A DNA stretch of 35,307 bases from Chloroflexota bacterium (GCA_016865935.1 VGOB01000025.1:1-35307), one strand, 5' to 3'. Counted from the stretch's first letter, positions 15,608-23,811 are shown. Notes: generated by a model not told the origin, from the sequence alone. A program made the numbers and translations.

Positions 15608-15642
15608 AAGACCTTCGAGGTTTCGGAAACCTCGAAGGTCTT
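15608..15642. terminator. 35-base perfect hairpin, terminator for the isopentenyl phosphate kinase gene
   Basis: AAGACCTTCGAGGTTT and its exact reverse complement flank a CGG loop (16-bp stem). On the minus strand it ends in CTTTTTTAG, a proper U tract, 6 bases after the kinase stop codon. It is the covarying sister of 7390-7424 and again lies between convergent genes. Confidence 0.9.
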
Positions 15643-15648
15643 GGTATT

Positions 15649-16464
15649 TCAACCCGCAAACTTCGCGTGAATTATTGTCCCCTCGTCAAAATCCTCACGC
15701 GTCAATGCACGCTCCATTACCCCGGCGCGCGTCGCGCTGACGATCTGCGCGCGGATCGTTGGCATCCGCTGAACGAGCGCGAGCATAATTTTCACTTTGG
15801 CGATCATTCCCCCGGTCACATCTACCCCGTGCGATCCGCGCAAACGCGATTCGATTTGCGGAAAATTCTCCGGCGTGATTTCGCGAACCAATTGCGCCGA
15901 CGCGTCGCGCAACGGATCGGCGGTGAAGACGCCGTCCACAATTCCCGCGAGAATGATGCGCGTCGGTTGCAAGATCGGCGCGAGGTACGCAAAAATCATT
16001 TCGGTTGACGCGATCGTCATCGCGCGCGTTTCGTCGAACGCGACATCGCCGTGCACGAGCGGAACGAGATTATGCGCGAGCGCGGTCTGAATCGGCGCGG
16101 TCGCCAATTCGATCAACGCGCCATCGCGGCACCGCGCGGACGCGGACGGTTGCAGCGCGACGACCGGCACATCCTCCGCCAGAAAAATCTCGGTGACCAG
16201 GCGCGTGAGCCGCACAGCGGACGCGCCGGTCTCGGCATACGCGCGCCAATTGCCGCGTTCGCCAAACCCAAATTTCTTGGCGGCAAAATGTCCGAACGAT
16301 CCGCTGCCGTGTCCGATCAAAACTTTCAGCGCGGGTTGCGCCGTGCGCGCGCGTTTCACCTCGCGCGCGATTTGGCGGATCACGTCCTCACGCGCAGTTG
16401 CCTCGCGCGTCTTGTCCGTAATCGCCGAGCCGCCGAGTTTGAGAAAAAGCACCGCTGTCTCCAT
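15649..16464 (-). CDS. Isopentenyl phosphate kinase
   Basis: A 271-residue amino-acid-kinase-fold enzyme that phosphorylates isopentenyl phosphate to isopentenyl diphosphate in the alternative mevalonate pathway. Diagnostic features are FLKLGGSAITDK at the N-terminus, IGHGSGSFGHFAAKKFG with the catalytic His of this family, PLVHGDVAFD (about 137-147), GIVDGVFTADP, and HGVDVTGGMIAKV near the C-terminus. A glutamate 5-kinase or UMP kinase would lack the GSGSFGH signature. The pathway is known in archaea and some Chloroflexota, which fits the inferred host. No other mevalonate genes are in the window. Confidence 0.9.
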   Translation of the reverse strand: METAVLFLKLGGSAITDKTREATAREDVIRQIAREVKRARTAQPALKVLIGHGSGSFGHFAAKKFGFGERGNWRAYAETGASAVRLTRLVTEIFLAEDVPVVALQPSASARCRDGALIELATAPIQTALAHNLVPLVHGDVAFDETRAMTIASTEMIFAYLAPILQPTRIILAGIVDGVFTADPLRDASAQLVREITPENFPQIESRLRGSHGVDVTGGMIAKVKIMLALVQRMPTIRAQIVSATRAGVMERALTREDFDEGTIIHAKFAG

Positions 16465-16472
16465 TATGCAAT

Positions 16473-16552
16473 CGAAAGACCGACGACCGAAGACCGAGGA
16501 CCGAGGACCGATGATTGGGCAACTACGGTCTTTCGTCGTCGGTCATCGGTCT
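16473..16552. repeat. Inverted repeat of GACCGAA-type units upstream of the kinase
   Basis: GAAAGACCGACGACCGAAG and further GACCGAGG units face GGTCTTTCGTCGTCGGTCATCGGTC across a 20-base loop. Single units are 7 bases. The same family is translated inside CydDC near 30090-30120. It begins 8 bases from the kinase ATG and so forms its 5' region. Confidence 0.8.
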
Positions 16553-16596
16553 ATAGTATTCCTCTACAAAAACTATCACAACCGCGAGGATTTTTT

Positions 16597-16665
16597 GGAC
16601 ACAGATGAACACAGACAAACACAGATAAAGAAAAAATCAGTGTTCTTCAGTGTTGGTCAGTGTCC
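16597..16665. repeat. Imperfect palindrome of ACACAGA units
   Basis: GGACACAGATGAACACAGAC… and …TCAGTGTTGGTCAGTGTCC pair over about 29 bases per arm around an A-rich loop. A related element with CACAG/CTGTG units is at 26581-26691. It lies between the divergently placed kinase start and the solute-binding protein stop, downstream of the latter. Confidence 0.75.
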
Positions 16666-16692
16666 AATGAGTTTGGTTGCGGCTTTGCCGCG

Positions 16693-18018
16693 CTATGGTA
16701 TATTTCCCAAAATCCGATTGACGCGCGCGCTCGCATTTTTCAGCGCGGCGTTTGGTTCCGCGCCGTTTGCGACGCTCGTCCACAGCTCGACGATTGCCGC
16801 GTCGATCAGCGCCGCGTCTTTCACCGTCGGCGCGGCGCGCGCGGTGGGCAACGCGTCGCCAAAACCATCGCGCAGGCGCAGAAACAGCGGCGGCAAATTG
16901 GGCGCGAGCAGGGTGAGCGCGGAGCGTCGCACCGGCACGCGCAAGGTCGCGCGCGACCAACGCGCGCTTTGCTCCGGCGCGGTGAGCCAGCGCGCCAACA
17001 CCCACGCCGCGCGGATGCGTTCCTCCGGCGCGCGCGCCAGCGCGATCTGCGATCCGCTCAACGCGGTGAATGCGCGCGCCGGATTGTCTTGCGGAATATT
17101 TGTGACACCCCATTGCGCGTTGGAATTGGCGCGCGCCATCGCGTCGGCGAGCCGCGCCAGATCGTCCGTGTCGCCGAGCCAGAGCGCGGCTCTGCCGTGC
17201 GCGAAATCGGCGCGCGCCTGCTCGTCCGAATCGGCGAGGTACGCCGCGCCGCCTTTCGTCAGCGCGACGATCAGTTGCAGCGTTTTCAATCCGGCGTCGT
17301 CGTTGAACTGCGCGAGCATTTGCGCGTCGTTCAAAACATTGCCGCCGCGACTGAACAGCATCGCGTAGAACACGCGCGCGCGCGGTGACATCACCCAGCC
17401 GCGCGCGTTGCCGCGCGTCGTCGCGCGCGCGACGTTGCTGAACTGCTCCCACGTGCGCGGCGTTTCAACTTTTGCCGCGCGCAATAAATCGGCGTTGTAA
17501 TAGAGCACCGCGGCGCGCTGATCGAATGGGAGCGCGAACGTTTGATTTTTCAGTTCGGGAAATTTTCCGGCATCGAGGAAACCGGGAAAGAAATCGGCGC
17601 GTTCGTCCTCGCGCAGACCTTGTTTCTCATCGGCGAGCCGCGCGTCGAGCGGTGCGAGCGCGCCGCGGCGCGCGAATTCCGCCAGGGTGCGATCATCCGC
17701 GATCAACACGTCGGGCATTTGATTGAGCGCGATGGCCGCAAGTCCTTGCCGCAAAAGATCGCCGTCGCTCGCTTTCACTTCGACCCGGATCGTGATCGTA
17801 GGATACGCCTGGTGAAAATCGTTGATGAGGGTTTGGAAGAGCGCGGCGGACGCGTCGCTTGGCGCATGCCATAACGTCAGCGTCACGGGGATGTTGGTTG
17901 TCAATGCAACCGCGCGCGCGTCGGTGGAGGGAGGAACGTTGGCGCACGCGGCAAGAAAGCAGGAGGCAGTCAGCAGGAGGCAGCGAACAGAAAAACGTAA
18001 ACGGTGACGCGTACTCAT
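16693..18018 (-). CDS. Extracellular solute-binding lipoprotein (ABC sugar-type)
   Basis: 441 residues. A lipoprotein signal peptide (CLLLTASCFLAAC, lipidated Cys near 26) is followed by a type 1/MalE-like binding protein. VTLTLWHAPSDASAALFQTLINDF opens the mature part. PDVLIADDRTLAEFARRGALAPLD, QRAAVLYYNADLLRAAKVETPRTWEQF and FAHGRAALWLGDTDDLARL are typical of sugar-binding components. The start at 18018 (MSTRHRLRF) is preferred to an upstream ATG at 18072 because it gives a normal signal peptide and the upstream part overlaps a decayed gene. No permease or ATPase genes are adjacent, so the ligand and partner transporter are unknown. The signal peptide is encoded by two near-direct 14-base repeats. 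Confidence 0.85.
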   Translation of the reverse strand: MSTRHRLRFSVRCLLLTASCFLAACANVPPSTDARAVALTTNIPVTLTLWHAPSDASAALFQTLINDFHQAYPTITIRVEVKASDGDLLRQGLAAIALNQMPDVLIADDRTLAEFARRGALAPLDARLADEKQGLREDERADFFPGFLDAGKFPELKNQTFALPFDQRAAVLYYNADLLRAAKVETPRTWEQFSNVARATTRGNARGWVMSPRARVFYAMLFSRGGNVLNDAQMLAQFNDDAGLKTLQLIVALTKGGAAYLADSDEQARADFAHGRAALWLGDTDDLARLADAMARANSNAQWGVTNIPQDNPARAFTALSGSQIALARAPEERIRAAWVLARWLTAPEQSARWSRATLRVPVRRSALTLLAPNLPPLFLRLRDGFGDALPTARAAPTVKDAALIDAAIVELWTSVANGAEPNAALKNASARVNRILGNIP

Positions 18019-18025
18019 CGGTGTT

Positions 18026-18185
18026 TTAGGACTCGGCGGCGTCGCGTAGAATTTGATCGTACAGACTGGCACTCATCCGAAAATCGCGCTCGCGCAAATT
18101 ATCCAAAGAGACGACGCAACAAGTCGAATTGACGAATCTGCGCCAGCGCGATCAGGGGACCGGTATTGGAGACGACGTTAGCCAC
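18026..18185 (-). pseudogene. Remnant of a DUF3368 (PIN-like) toxin gene with internal deletion
   Basis: Starting at a GTG (18185), 28 codons encode VVSNTGPLIALAQIRQFDLL, the N-terminus of DUF3368 proteins, and then stop at TAA (18099). One base out of frame from there, the sequence encodes LRERDFRMSASLYDQIL to a TAA at 18026, the expected DUF3368 C-terminus. About two thirds of the normal ~160-residue protein is missing between the two. The upstream UPF0175 gene is the usual antitoxin-like partner of DUF3368, which supports the assignment. Confidence 0.75.
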
Positions 18186-18232
18186 TCGACGCGCTCCAGT
18201 CGTTGACGACACTCATTTCGTCAGCCCATTCA

Positions 18233-18460
18233 TCAGGCGAGAGATGGAAATAATTCAATTCCCTTACGCGCGAGCAGAGAGACAAAACCGCGCCGGGTCA
18301 GCCCGAGCAGTTCGGCGGCTTTGCCGCCGGAAATGCGTCCTTCAAGATATAGCCCCAGGAGAATGTATTCGCGCGCGGTCTCAGCGGCTTGCACAGGCGC
18401 GCCCAGCAGTGTGGCGAATTCGCGCGGAAGAGAGACGGGGAAAGTTAGAGTATCAGCCAT
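18233..18460 (-). CDS. UPF0175 family small HTH-like antitoxin
   Basis: A 75-residue protein with the UPF0175 pattern: a short beta N-terminus (TLTFPVSLP), a helical middle (REYILLGLYLEGRISGGKAAELLGLTRRGF) resembling a helix-turn-helix, and the end VSLLARKGIELF. UPF0175 proteins usually precede a DUF3368/PIN toxin and act as putative antitoxins. Here the partner downstream is only a remnant, so this gene may be an orphan antitoxin. A purine-rich AAAGGA lies about 12 bases before the ATG. The gene follows the glycosyltransferase by 59 bases. Confidence 0.85.
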   Translation of the reverse strand: MADTLTFPVSLPREFATLLGAPVQAAETAREYILLGLYLEGRISGGKAAELLGLTRRGFVSLLARKGIELFPSLA

Positions 18461-18519
18461 TGGTCAAATCATCCTTTCTTGCAATCTAGCGATTGGATTC
18501 GCTTCGCTCACCACACGGG

Positions 18520-19680
18520 TCATTCTATCACATTCGTTTCAGAACCGCAACGTTTTGAGAACCCGTCCAATATCCTGGCGATGTCGCGCGCGGCGCGCGG
18601 GCGCGCGTGTTCGCGCGCGCACATCGCCAGGCGCGCGAGCGTGGCGTTGCCGGGCGTCAGCCATTCGCGCAACGTGCGCGCGATGGCGTCGGGATTTTTT
18701 CGCAGCACGCCGACGCCGCTTTGCTCGACGAAGGTGACGTTGCCGGTTTCTTGCCCCGGCAAAAAGCCGCTCAACAAAATCGGCAAGCCGCACGCCAGCG
18801 CTTCGCAGATCGTCCCAGGTCCGGCTTTGGTGATGATCAAATCCGACGCGTGCATCCAGTCCGGCATATTCGTCACGAAACCTTCGACGCGCACCGGAAT
18901 ATTCCAGATCGTCGCGCGCAATTTTTCTTGCAATGGTTTGTTGCGCCCGGCGATGATGACGAGTTGGATCGGCAAGCGTTCGCGATCCAACGCGCGCGCG
19001 ATGGCGTACAGGGGTCCCATCCCCTCGCCGCCGCCGACGAGCAAAATCGTCGTCGGGTCTGCGGCGAGTTCCAGTTTGGCGCGCGCCGCGCGCTGGCTGA
19101 TGCCATTGTCAACGAATTTGAGACTGACCGGCTGACCGACGACGCGCAATTTTTGGTCGGGCATTCCAAATTGCCGCGCGACGTTGCGCGCGCCATCGGT
19201 TGGCACGATGCAGAGATCCACCTCCGGATCGAACCAAAAGCAATGCGCGTCGAACAGATCGGTCACGACGGTGACGAAGGGCGCGCGCGATCCGATGGCG
19301 CGCAGCGCGCGGCGTCCCAGTTCGACGAAAATCGGATGCGTGCTGACGATGAGATCGGGTTGCGCGTCACGCAAAAGCGCGCGCAAACCGCGCGCGAGAC
19401 TGACGCGCAGGTACGGCGCGACCAGGCGCGTGATCGCGCGATGATTCGAGATGCGAAAACCCAAACCCCACAACGATTCAAAGTACGTCGTGAAGGGCAA
19501 GTATGCTTCCGGCGCATAGTTCAACGGGAAGCGCGCGGCGCGCTTGAACACGTCCACGAGCGTGACGGCGTACTGCGCCGGAAATTCGTGTGCGAGCGCG
19601 GCGGCGATGGCTTCGGCGGCGCTGCGATGTCCGCCGCCGGTATCGGACATTAGAAAGAGGATCCGTCGAGTTGGAGTCAC
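18520..19680 (-). CDS. MGDG synthase-like glycosyltransferase (GT28)
   Basis: A 386-residue glycosyltransferase of the MurG/MGDG synthase/UgtP family, which transfers a hexose or similar sugar from a nucleotide donor to a lipid such as diacylglycerol. N-terminal RILFLMSDTGGGHRSAAEAI is the MGDG-synthase signature; PDLIVSTHPIFVE follows. The C-terminal donor domain has TTILLVGGGEGMG (about 205) and DLIITKAGPGTICEALACGLPILL (about 300-325). The start is the GTG at 19680, which overlaps the TGA of the MFS gene as GTGA. This start fits the family and implies translational coupling. A longer open frame continuing upstream is antisense noise. A membrane glycolipid role is inferred. Confidence 0.9.
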   Translation of the reverse strand: MTPTRRILFLMSDTGGGHRSAAEAIAAALAHEFPAQYAVTLVDVFKRAARFPLNYAPEAYLPFTTYFESLWGLGFRISNHRAITRLVAPYLRVSLARGLRALLRDAQPDLIVSTHPIFVELGRRALRAIGSRAPFVTVVTDLFDAHCFWFDPEVDLCIVPTDGARNVARQFGMPDQKLRVVGQPVSLKFVDNGISQRAARAKLELAADPTTILLVGGGEGMGPLYAIARALDRERLPIQLVIIAGRNKPLQEKLRATIWNIPVRVEGFVTNMPDWMHASDLIITKAGPGTICEALACGLPILLSGFLPGQETGNVTFVEQSGVGVLRKNPDAIARTLREWLTPGNATLARLAMCAREHARPRAARDIARILDGFSKRCGSETNVIE

Positions 19681-21044
19681 GATGATTGATGCGTCGAATG
19701 AGAATGGGTTGCGCTGCGGTGCCGCGCGCGCGCCGCGCGATAGCGCGTGAGCGTCCACGCGAGATTGATCAGCGCGCAGAACGCGACGCCTGCCGCGACC
19801 AGCACAGTCACGCGCGGAATTCCGTACACATCGGCAAGATTGCCGACGAAGAGCATCGGCGGGAGCGCGATCAGATTGGCAATCGTGAATTGCACGGCGA
19901 GGACGCGTCCGCGCACCGCGTCGTTGGAACGTTCTTGCACGATCGTCTGCGCGGGGATGTTGATCGCCGCCATCGTCATTCCGATCACGAGCGAGAAGAG
20001 CATCACGAGCGCAGAAGTCGTTAGGAATAGTTCGGGAAAGCGGACGAACAAGGGTTGTCCGAAAACCAGACTGCCGCTGCCGACCCACGCCAAACCCATC
20101 AGACCGAGTGCGACGCCGATCATTCCGCCGACGGCGAGAATTTCGCGCGGGATGCGCTGAGCGAATCGCCCGATCAAAATGCTGGCGAGCAACACGCCCG
20201 CTCCGGCGGGCCAGAAGATGTAGATCGCGTCTTCGGGTTGCAAGCCGAGGACGCGCTTGGCAAAACCTGGGACGAGTTCCGCCATCACGAGCGTCAACGT
20301 ATTGGTCAGCGCGAGTTGCAACAGCGCGACGAAAATCGCGCGATGCGCGATCGCAAAGTGCCAGCCCTCGCGAATTTCGTTCCACGCGCGGCGCGCGGCG
20401 GACACGCCGTCGAACGTTTCGGCGCGCGCGGGCTGATCGCGCGGAATCACGGCGACGAACAGCGTCGCCGCGACGTACAGCGCCACCGCCACCCACAGCG
20501 ATCCGGCGATGCCGATCAGTTTGACGCCGAGCGGCGCGAGAATGATCATTCCCAAAATTTGCGACGCGATGAACGTCAAGGTGAAAAGCGAATTGGCGGG
20601 CAGAAGATTGTCGGCGCGGACGAGCAACGGAATCGTCGCGCCTTCGGCGGGCGCAAAGAATTGACCGATGGCGGAGGTGACGAAGACGAGAATGTAGATC
20701 GCGGTGAGAAAGAGCGCTTCGATCCATTTGTTGCCGGGCAGGAGCGCGGCGAGAATCGCGAGGGCGGCGCCGGTCAGCACGCGCAGCGCGTTCGACCAGA
20801 TCAAGATCGTTTTTTTGGAAACGCGATCCACGATCATTCCGGCAATCGCGCTCAACAGGACGGCGGGCAAACTGAACGCCAAAATCACCGCGCCGAGATG
20901 CGCGCTCGACCCGGTCACTTCTTCGATCAAAATCAGTTGCACGAAGAACGACGCGTTGAGCGCGGTGTTGGAAACGACCTGTGCGAGCCACAAGGAACGA
21001 AAGTGGCGATTTTGGAGTACGGCGGTGTATCCGCTGGTGTTCAT
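19677..21044 (-). CDS. MFS transporter, DHA3/MFS_3-type
   Basis: A 455-residue major facilitator with about 12 hydrophobic segments. NRHFRSLWLAQVVSNTALNASFFVQLILIEEVTGSS at the N-terminus, LLSAIAGMIVDRVSKKTILIWSNALR between segments 2 and 3, and ERSNDAVRGRVLAVQFTIANL in the second half are typical of the DHA3/macrolide-efflux (MFS_3) group. A large hydrophilic loop with EIREGWHFAIAHRAI connects the halves. The substrate is unknown. The start at 21044 is preferred to one at 21110, since the extra 22 residues would be repeat-derived. The gene is translationally coupled to the glycosyltransferase downstream, so the pair might export or flip a glycolipid precursor. Confidence 0.85.
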   Translation of the reverse strand: MNTSGYTAVLQNRHFRSLWLAQVVSNTALNASFFVQLILIEEVTGSSAHLGAVILAFSLPAVLLSAIAGMIVDRVSKKTILIWSNALRVLTGAALAILAALLPGNKWIEALFLTAIYILVFVTSAIGQFFAPAEGATIPLLVRADNLLPANSLFTLTFIASQILGMIILAPLGVKLIGIAGSLWVAVALYVAATLFVAVIPRDQPARAETFDGVSAARRAWNEIREGWHFAIAHRAIFVALLQLALTNTLTLVMAELVPGFAKRVLGLQPEDAIYIFWPAGAGVLLASILIGRFAQRIPREILAVGGMIGVALGLMGLAWVGSGSLVFGQPLFVRFPELFLTTSALVMLFSLVIGMTMAAINIPAQTIVQERSNDAVRGRVLAVQFTIANLIALPPMLFVGNLADVYGIPRVTVLVAAGVAFCALINLAWTLTRYRAARARHRSATHSHSTHQSS

Positions 21045-21058
21045 GATGAGAGGTTGTG

Positions 21059-21125
21059 ATTGGAGATTAGAGATTGGATGTTGGGAATTGGGCAACGCTT
21101 TACCGTTCACGGTCCACTGTTCGCT
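21059..21125. repeat. Mixed 7-9-base repeats between the MFS and DUF951 genes
   Basis: ATTGGAGATTAGAGATTGG units (21059-21078) are followed by a second family, CCGTTCACGGTCCACTGTTCG (about 21105-21125). The second block overlaps the last codons of the DUF951 gene and writes its C-terminal residues. Confidence 0.65.
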
Positions 21126-21319
21126 GGCATTTCCCCGCGTCGCACGAACGTCTTGACGCGTTTTTCAAAATCGCGGCGCGTCAGCAAAACGCGATGCTGG
21201 CACGTTTGGCACACGATCCCAATATCCGCGCCCAAACGCACGACTTGCCATTCGTATCCGCCGCACGGATGCGGCTTGCGCAAACGCACTACATCGCCCA
21301 AGCGAATTTCCAGAGGCAT
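21107..21319 (-). CDS. DUF951 family protein
   Basis: A 70-residue protein with the clear DUF951 pattern: [48 protein letters not shown]. The three cysteines, C-x(n)-CxxC, could bind zinc. The family is small, common in Firmicutes and Chloroflexota, and of uncertain function, thought to be nucleic-acid related. The last ~9 residues ([11 protein letters not shown]) exceed the usual end and come from a neighbouring repeat. A promoter with TATAAT lies so close to the ATG that the mRNA would be leaderless. Confidence 0.85.
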   Translation of the reverse strand: MPLEIRLGDVVRLRKPHPCGGYEWQVVRLGADIGIVCQTCQHRVLLTRRDFEKRVKTFVRRGEMPANSGP

Positions 21320-21328
21320 CGTGCGGGC

Positions 21329-21356
21329 ATTATAAATGAATCAGTCAATTAGTCAA
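21329..21356 (-). promoter_or_regulatory. Predicted promoter of the DUF951 gene, -35 box inside a repeat
   Basis: Minus-strand TTGACT (21356-21351), a 16-base spacer and TATAAT (21334-21329). The start near 21322 is about 3 bases before the ATG. The -35 hexamer is part of an AGTCAATT octamer repeat. Confidence 0.65.
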
Positions 21357-21408
21357 TTAGTGATTAGTCAACTAGCTGACCAATCACTAATTGACCAATC
21401 ACTATTTG
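21341..21408. repeat. AGTCAATT octamer inverted repeat
   Basis: Units AGTCAATT, AGTCAATT, AGTGATT, AGTCAACT (about 21343-21374) face CCAATCAC, TAATTGAC, CCAATCAC (about 21379-21403). The right arm overlaps the stop codon of the lytic transglycosylase gene; the left arm supplies the DUF951 -35 box. The same octamers flank the element at 25449-25655. Confidence 0.8.
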
Positions 21409-23771
21409 TACAACGCCTGATACTGCCTCCAATTGCTGTAGACGATTCGCACGTACAGCGCGGTCTCGCTGATGTCAATCTCTTCGACGGCGTAATCGAG
21501 ATCCGGTTTCTGCCACTGCTTGACGCGACTGCCGCCGGCGTTGTACGCGATCAGCGCGTAGATCGGCTCGTTGAATTCTCGCAAGTCCCGCGCGAAATAC
21601 CACACGCCAAAGCGCACGCTGATGTACGGCAAGTACAACTGATCGAGCGTAAAGTTCTTGACGTTCAAACGCTGCGCAATGTCGCGCGCGGTGCCCGGGA
21701 TGATCTGCCCCAAACCGCGCGCCTCCGCCGATGAGGTTGCCCAGGGGTTGAAATTACTCTCCTGCCGGATCAACGCAAAGTACAGCAGCGGATCGATCTT
21801 GTTCGCCTGCGCTTCCGCGACGACAAGATCGGCATAGTGCGTCGGATAACGCCACAGCCACAACAGGCGCGGCGCGGGCGGCGCGCCCGCGTCGGTTGCC
21901 GCGCGCGCGATCTTTTCCGCGCAATCGAGCGCGAGCGAGAACAAATTGTTCTCGCGCACATAAAGCGCGAGCGCGTACAGCGCGCGCGGCTCGCCCTTCT
22001 TCGCGTCGATCAGCGCGATGAATTCGCGCCGCGCGTCCACCGTGCGATCCACGCGCAGGAATTCCGCGCCGCGCCGAAAACGCCAATCGCCGCGCGTCGC
22101 CGCGTCCAGCGTAGGGGTGACGGGCGCGTCGCCCTTGTTCCACGCCGCCAACCACTTTTCGAACTCGGCGCGATCGTGCGGCGTCTCGGGCGCATAGCGC
22201 GCCAGATCGTACGCGACGTTGTTCTTGGGGGGCGCGAGCAAGTCGCTGGCGCGCCAGGAATAATACCCGCTGTTGAGCGCGGCGGCTTGGGTCCAATAAT
22301 TTTTCGCGTCGTTCGTTTGCCCGCGCGCCTGCGCGGTTTTGCCGAGCCAGAAGAGCGCGCGCGCGTAAAACGGCGATTTGGTGTACTCCTTGACGATGGT
22401 TTGCCAACGCGCGCTCGCGGTCTTGTAATCTTTGCCGTGATAGTACGCAAACCCAGCCCAGAACAACGCGTCGGCGGCGCGTTCGCGCGTCGGAAATTTT
22501 GCTTGCAATTCTTCATACACGTCTGCCGCGTCGCCATAGCGATTGGCGCGATCGAGCAAGCGCGCGGCGCGCCACAACGCATCGTCCGCCAGCGCATCGT
22601 CCGGATAGGTCGCGGCAAGTTTGCGATACACCGCGACTGCGTCGTCCTGTTTGCCGATCGCGGCAAGCGCGGCGGCTTTCCCCAGATACGCGTCCGCGAC
22701 GCGTTTGTCTTTGGGTAACGCTTTGATCAGCGCGTCGTACGCGGTGATCGCTTGCGAGTACGCGCCTTGCCGCGCGTACGACAACGCGAGGTAATACCGT
22801 GCGTCGCCAGCGCGCGCGGCGCCGGGGGCTTGGAGATGGCGCTGAAACGCGGCGATGGCGGCGTCGTACGACGCCGCGTTAAAATTCACCCAGCCGCGCT
22901 GAAATTCATCCACCGCGACATTGCGATTCACCAACTGCACGAGGGCTTGATGCGTTGTTTTTTGTTCCGGATATTTTGCGACCGCTTCGTTCCAGCGCGC
23001 GACGGCAAGATCGATTTTGTTCGCGGCGGCATACGCTTCGCCCGCGCGCGCCAAGAGATCGGCTTTGGTGCGCGCGTCGAACGCGTGCGGCAGCGCGGCA
23101 TCGTAGCGCGCGGCGGCAAGCGCGGGTTCGGCGCGCCCCAGGTGGACATCGGCGGCGCGCATCAGGACGTTGACGCGCGTACCGCTGGCGAGATTCGCGT
23201 CTTGCAACGCGCGATCGTACTGCGCGAGCGCGGTGACCGGATCGCCCAACAGCACGAAGAGATCGGCGATCAGCGCGTCCGTATCTCCAGCCAGCGCAGA
23301 CGATTGATCGCGATACAAACGGAATTGCTCAATCGCGCTGGCGTAATCTTTGGTGGCGCGATACGCGTCCGCCATCAGATAGCGCGCTTCCGGCACACGC
23401 GCGTCATTCGGACTACCTTGCACGTAGGCAAGGAGCGTGTTGATCGCGCGCGCGTCGTCGTTGTAGAGCCAGTACGCTTCCCCCAGCCGATAGCGCGCTT
23501 CGCGCTCGAGTTCGAGCGTCGGCTTGGAATCGAGGACGCGTTGGAACGCGGCAATCGCGCGGCGATAATCGCCGTTGCGACGCGCGAGCAAGCCATCGTT
23601 GAACGGATCGGACGAAAAGACCGGCGTAGGCGGTTCGCTGAGATCGGGCGTCGCGGTTTCGACGGGCGCGGCGCGCGTGGGCGTGGTGACGGGTGTGGGC
23701 AATGCAGCGGAGGGCGAGCAAGCGACCAAGAACACGCCAAGCGTGAGGGCGAGCAGAAAGTTCTTTCGCAT
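21402..23771 (-). CDS. TPR-rich lipoprotein lytic transglycosylase (Slt-type)
   Basis: 789 residues. A lipoprotein signal (LALTLGVFLVAC, Cys 18) and Thr/Pro linker precede a long alpha-helical superhelix of TPR-like repeats (about 55-600, for example YRRAIAAFQRVLDSKPTLELE and AGDARYYLALSYARQGAYSQAI). The C-terminal ~130 residues form a soluble lytic transglycosylase (SLT) domain: FALIRQESNFNPWATSS with catalytic Glu near 671, EARGLGQIIPGTA, and YALIAYNAGGSRVKQW. The enzyme should cleave peptidoglycan glycan strands outside the cytoplasmic membrane. Architecture resembles Slt70. Its promoter gives an almost leaderless mRNA. The stop codon sits in an octamer repeat. Confidence 0.92.
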   Translation of the reverse strand: MRKNFLLALTLGVFLVACSPSAALPTPVTTPTRAAPVETATPDLSEPPTPVFSSDPFNDGLLARRNGDYRRAIAAFQRVLDSKPTLELEREARYRLGEAYWLYNDDARAINTLLAYVQGSPNDARVPEARYLMADAYRATKDYASAIEQFRLYRDQSSALAGDTDALIADLFVLLGDPVTALAQYDRALQDANLASGTRVNVLMRAADVHLGRAEPALAAARYDAALPHAFDARTKADLLARAGEAYAAANKIDLAVARWNEAVAKYPEQKTTHQALVQLVNRNVAVDEFQRGWVNFNAASYDAAIAAFQRHLQAPGAARAGDARYYLALSYARQGAYSQAITAYDALIKALPKDKRVADAYLGKAAALAAIGKQDDAVAVYRKLAATYPDDALADDALWRAARLLDRANRYGDAADVYEELQAKFPTRERAADALFWAGFAYYHGKDYKTASARWQTIVKEYTKSPFYARALFWLGKTAQARGQTNDAKNYWTQAAALNSGYYSWRASDLLAPPKNNVAYDLARYAPETPHDRAEFEKWLAAWNKGDAPVTPTLDAATRGDWRFRRGAEFLRVDRTVDARREFIALIDAKKGEPRALYALALYVRENNLFSLALDCAEKIARAATDAGAPPAPRLLWLWRYPTHYADLVVAEAQANKIDPLLYFALIRQESNFNPWATSSAEARGLGQIIPGTARDIAQRLNVKNFTLDQLYLPYISVRFGVWYFARDLREFNEPIYALIAYNAGGSRVKQWQKPDLDYAVEEIDISETALYVRIVYSNWRQYQALYK

Positions 23772-23782
23772 TGGTTGAGCGC

Positions 23783-23811
23783 ATTATAGCGCAATGTGTC
23801 AAATGTGCCAA
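23783..23811 (-). promoter_or_regulatory. Predicted promoter of the lytic transglycosylase gene
   Basis: Minus-strand TTGGCA (23811-23806), a 17-base spacer and TATAAT (23788-23783). The start near 23776 is only about 5 bases before the ATG. The -35 hexamer is part of the adjoining 9-base repeat. Confidence 0.7.

Noticed and set aside
19681-20991. Upstream extension of the GT28 glycosyltransferase frame to 823 residues
   Set aside because: The added part is Arg-rich and lies out of frame within the MFS gene. The GTG at 19680 with GTGA overlap explains the start.
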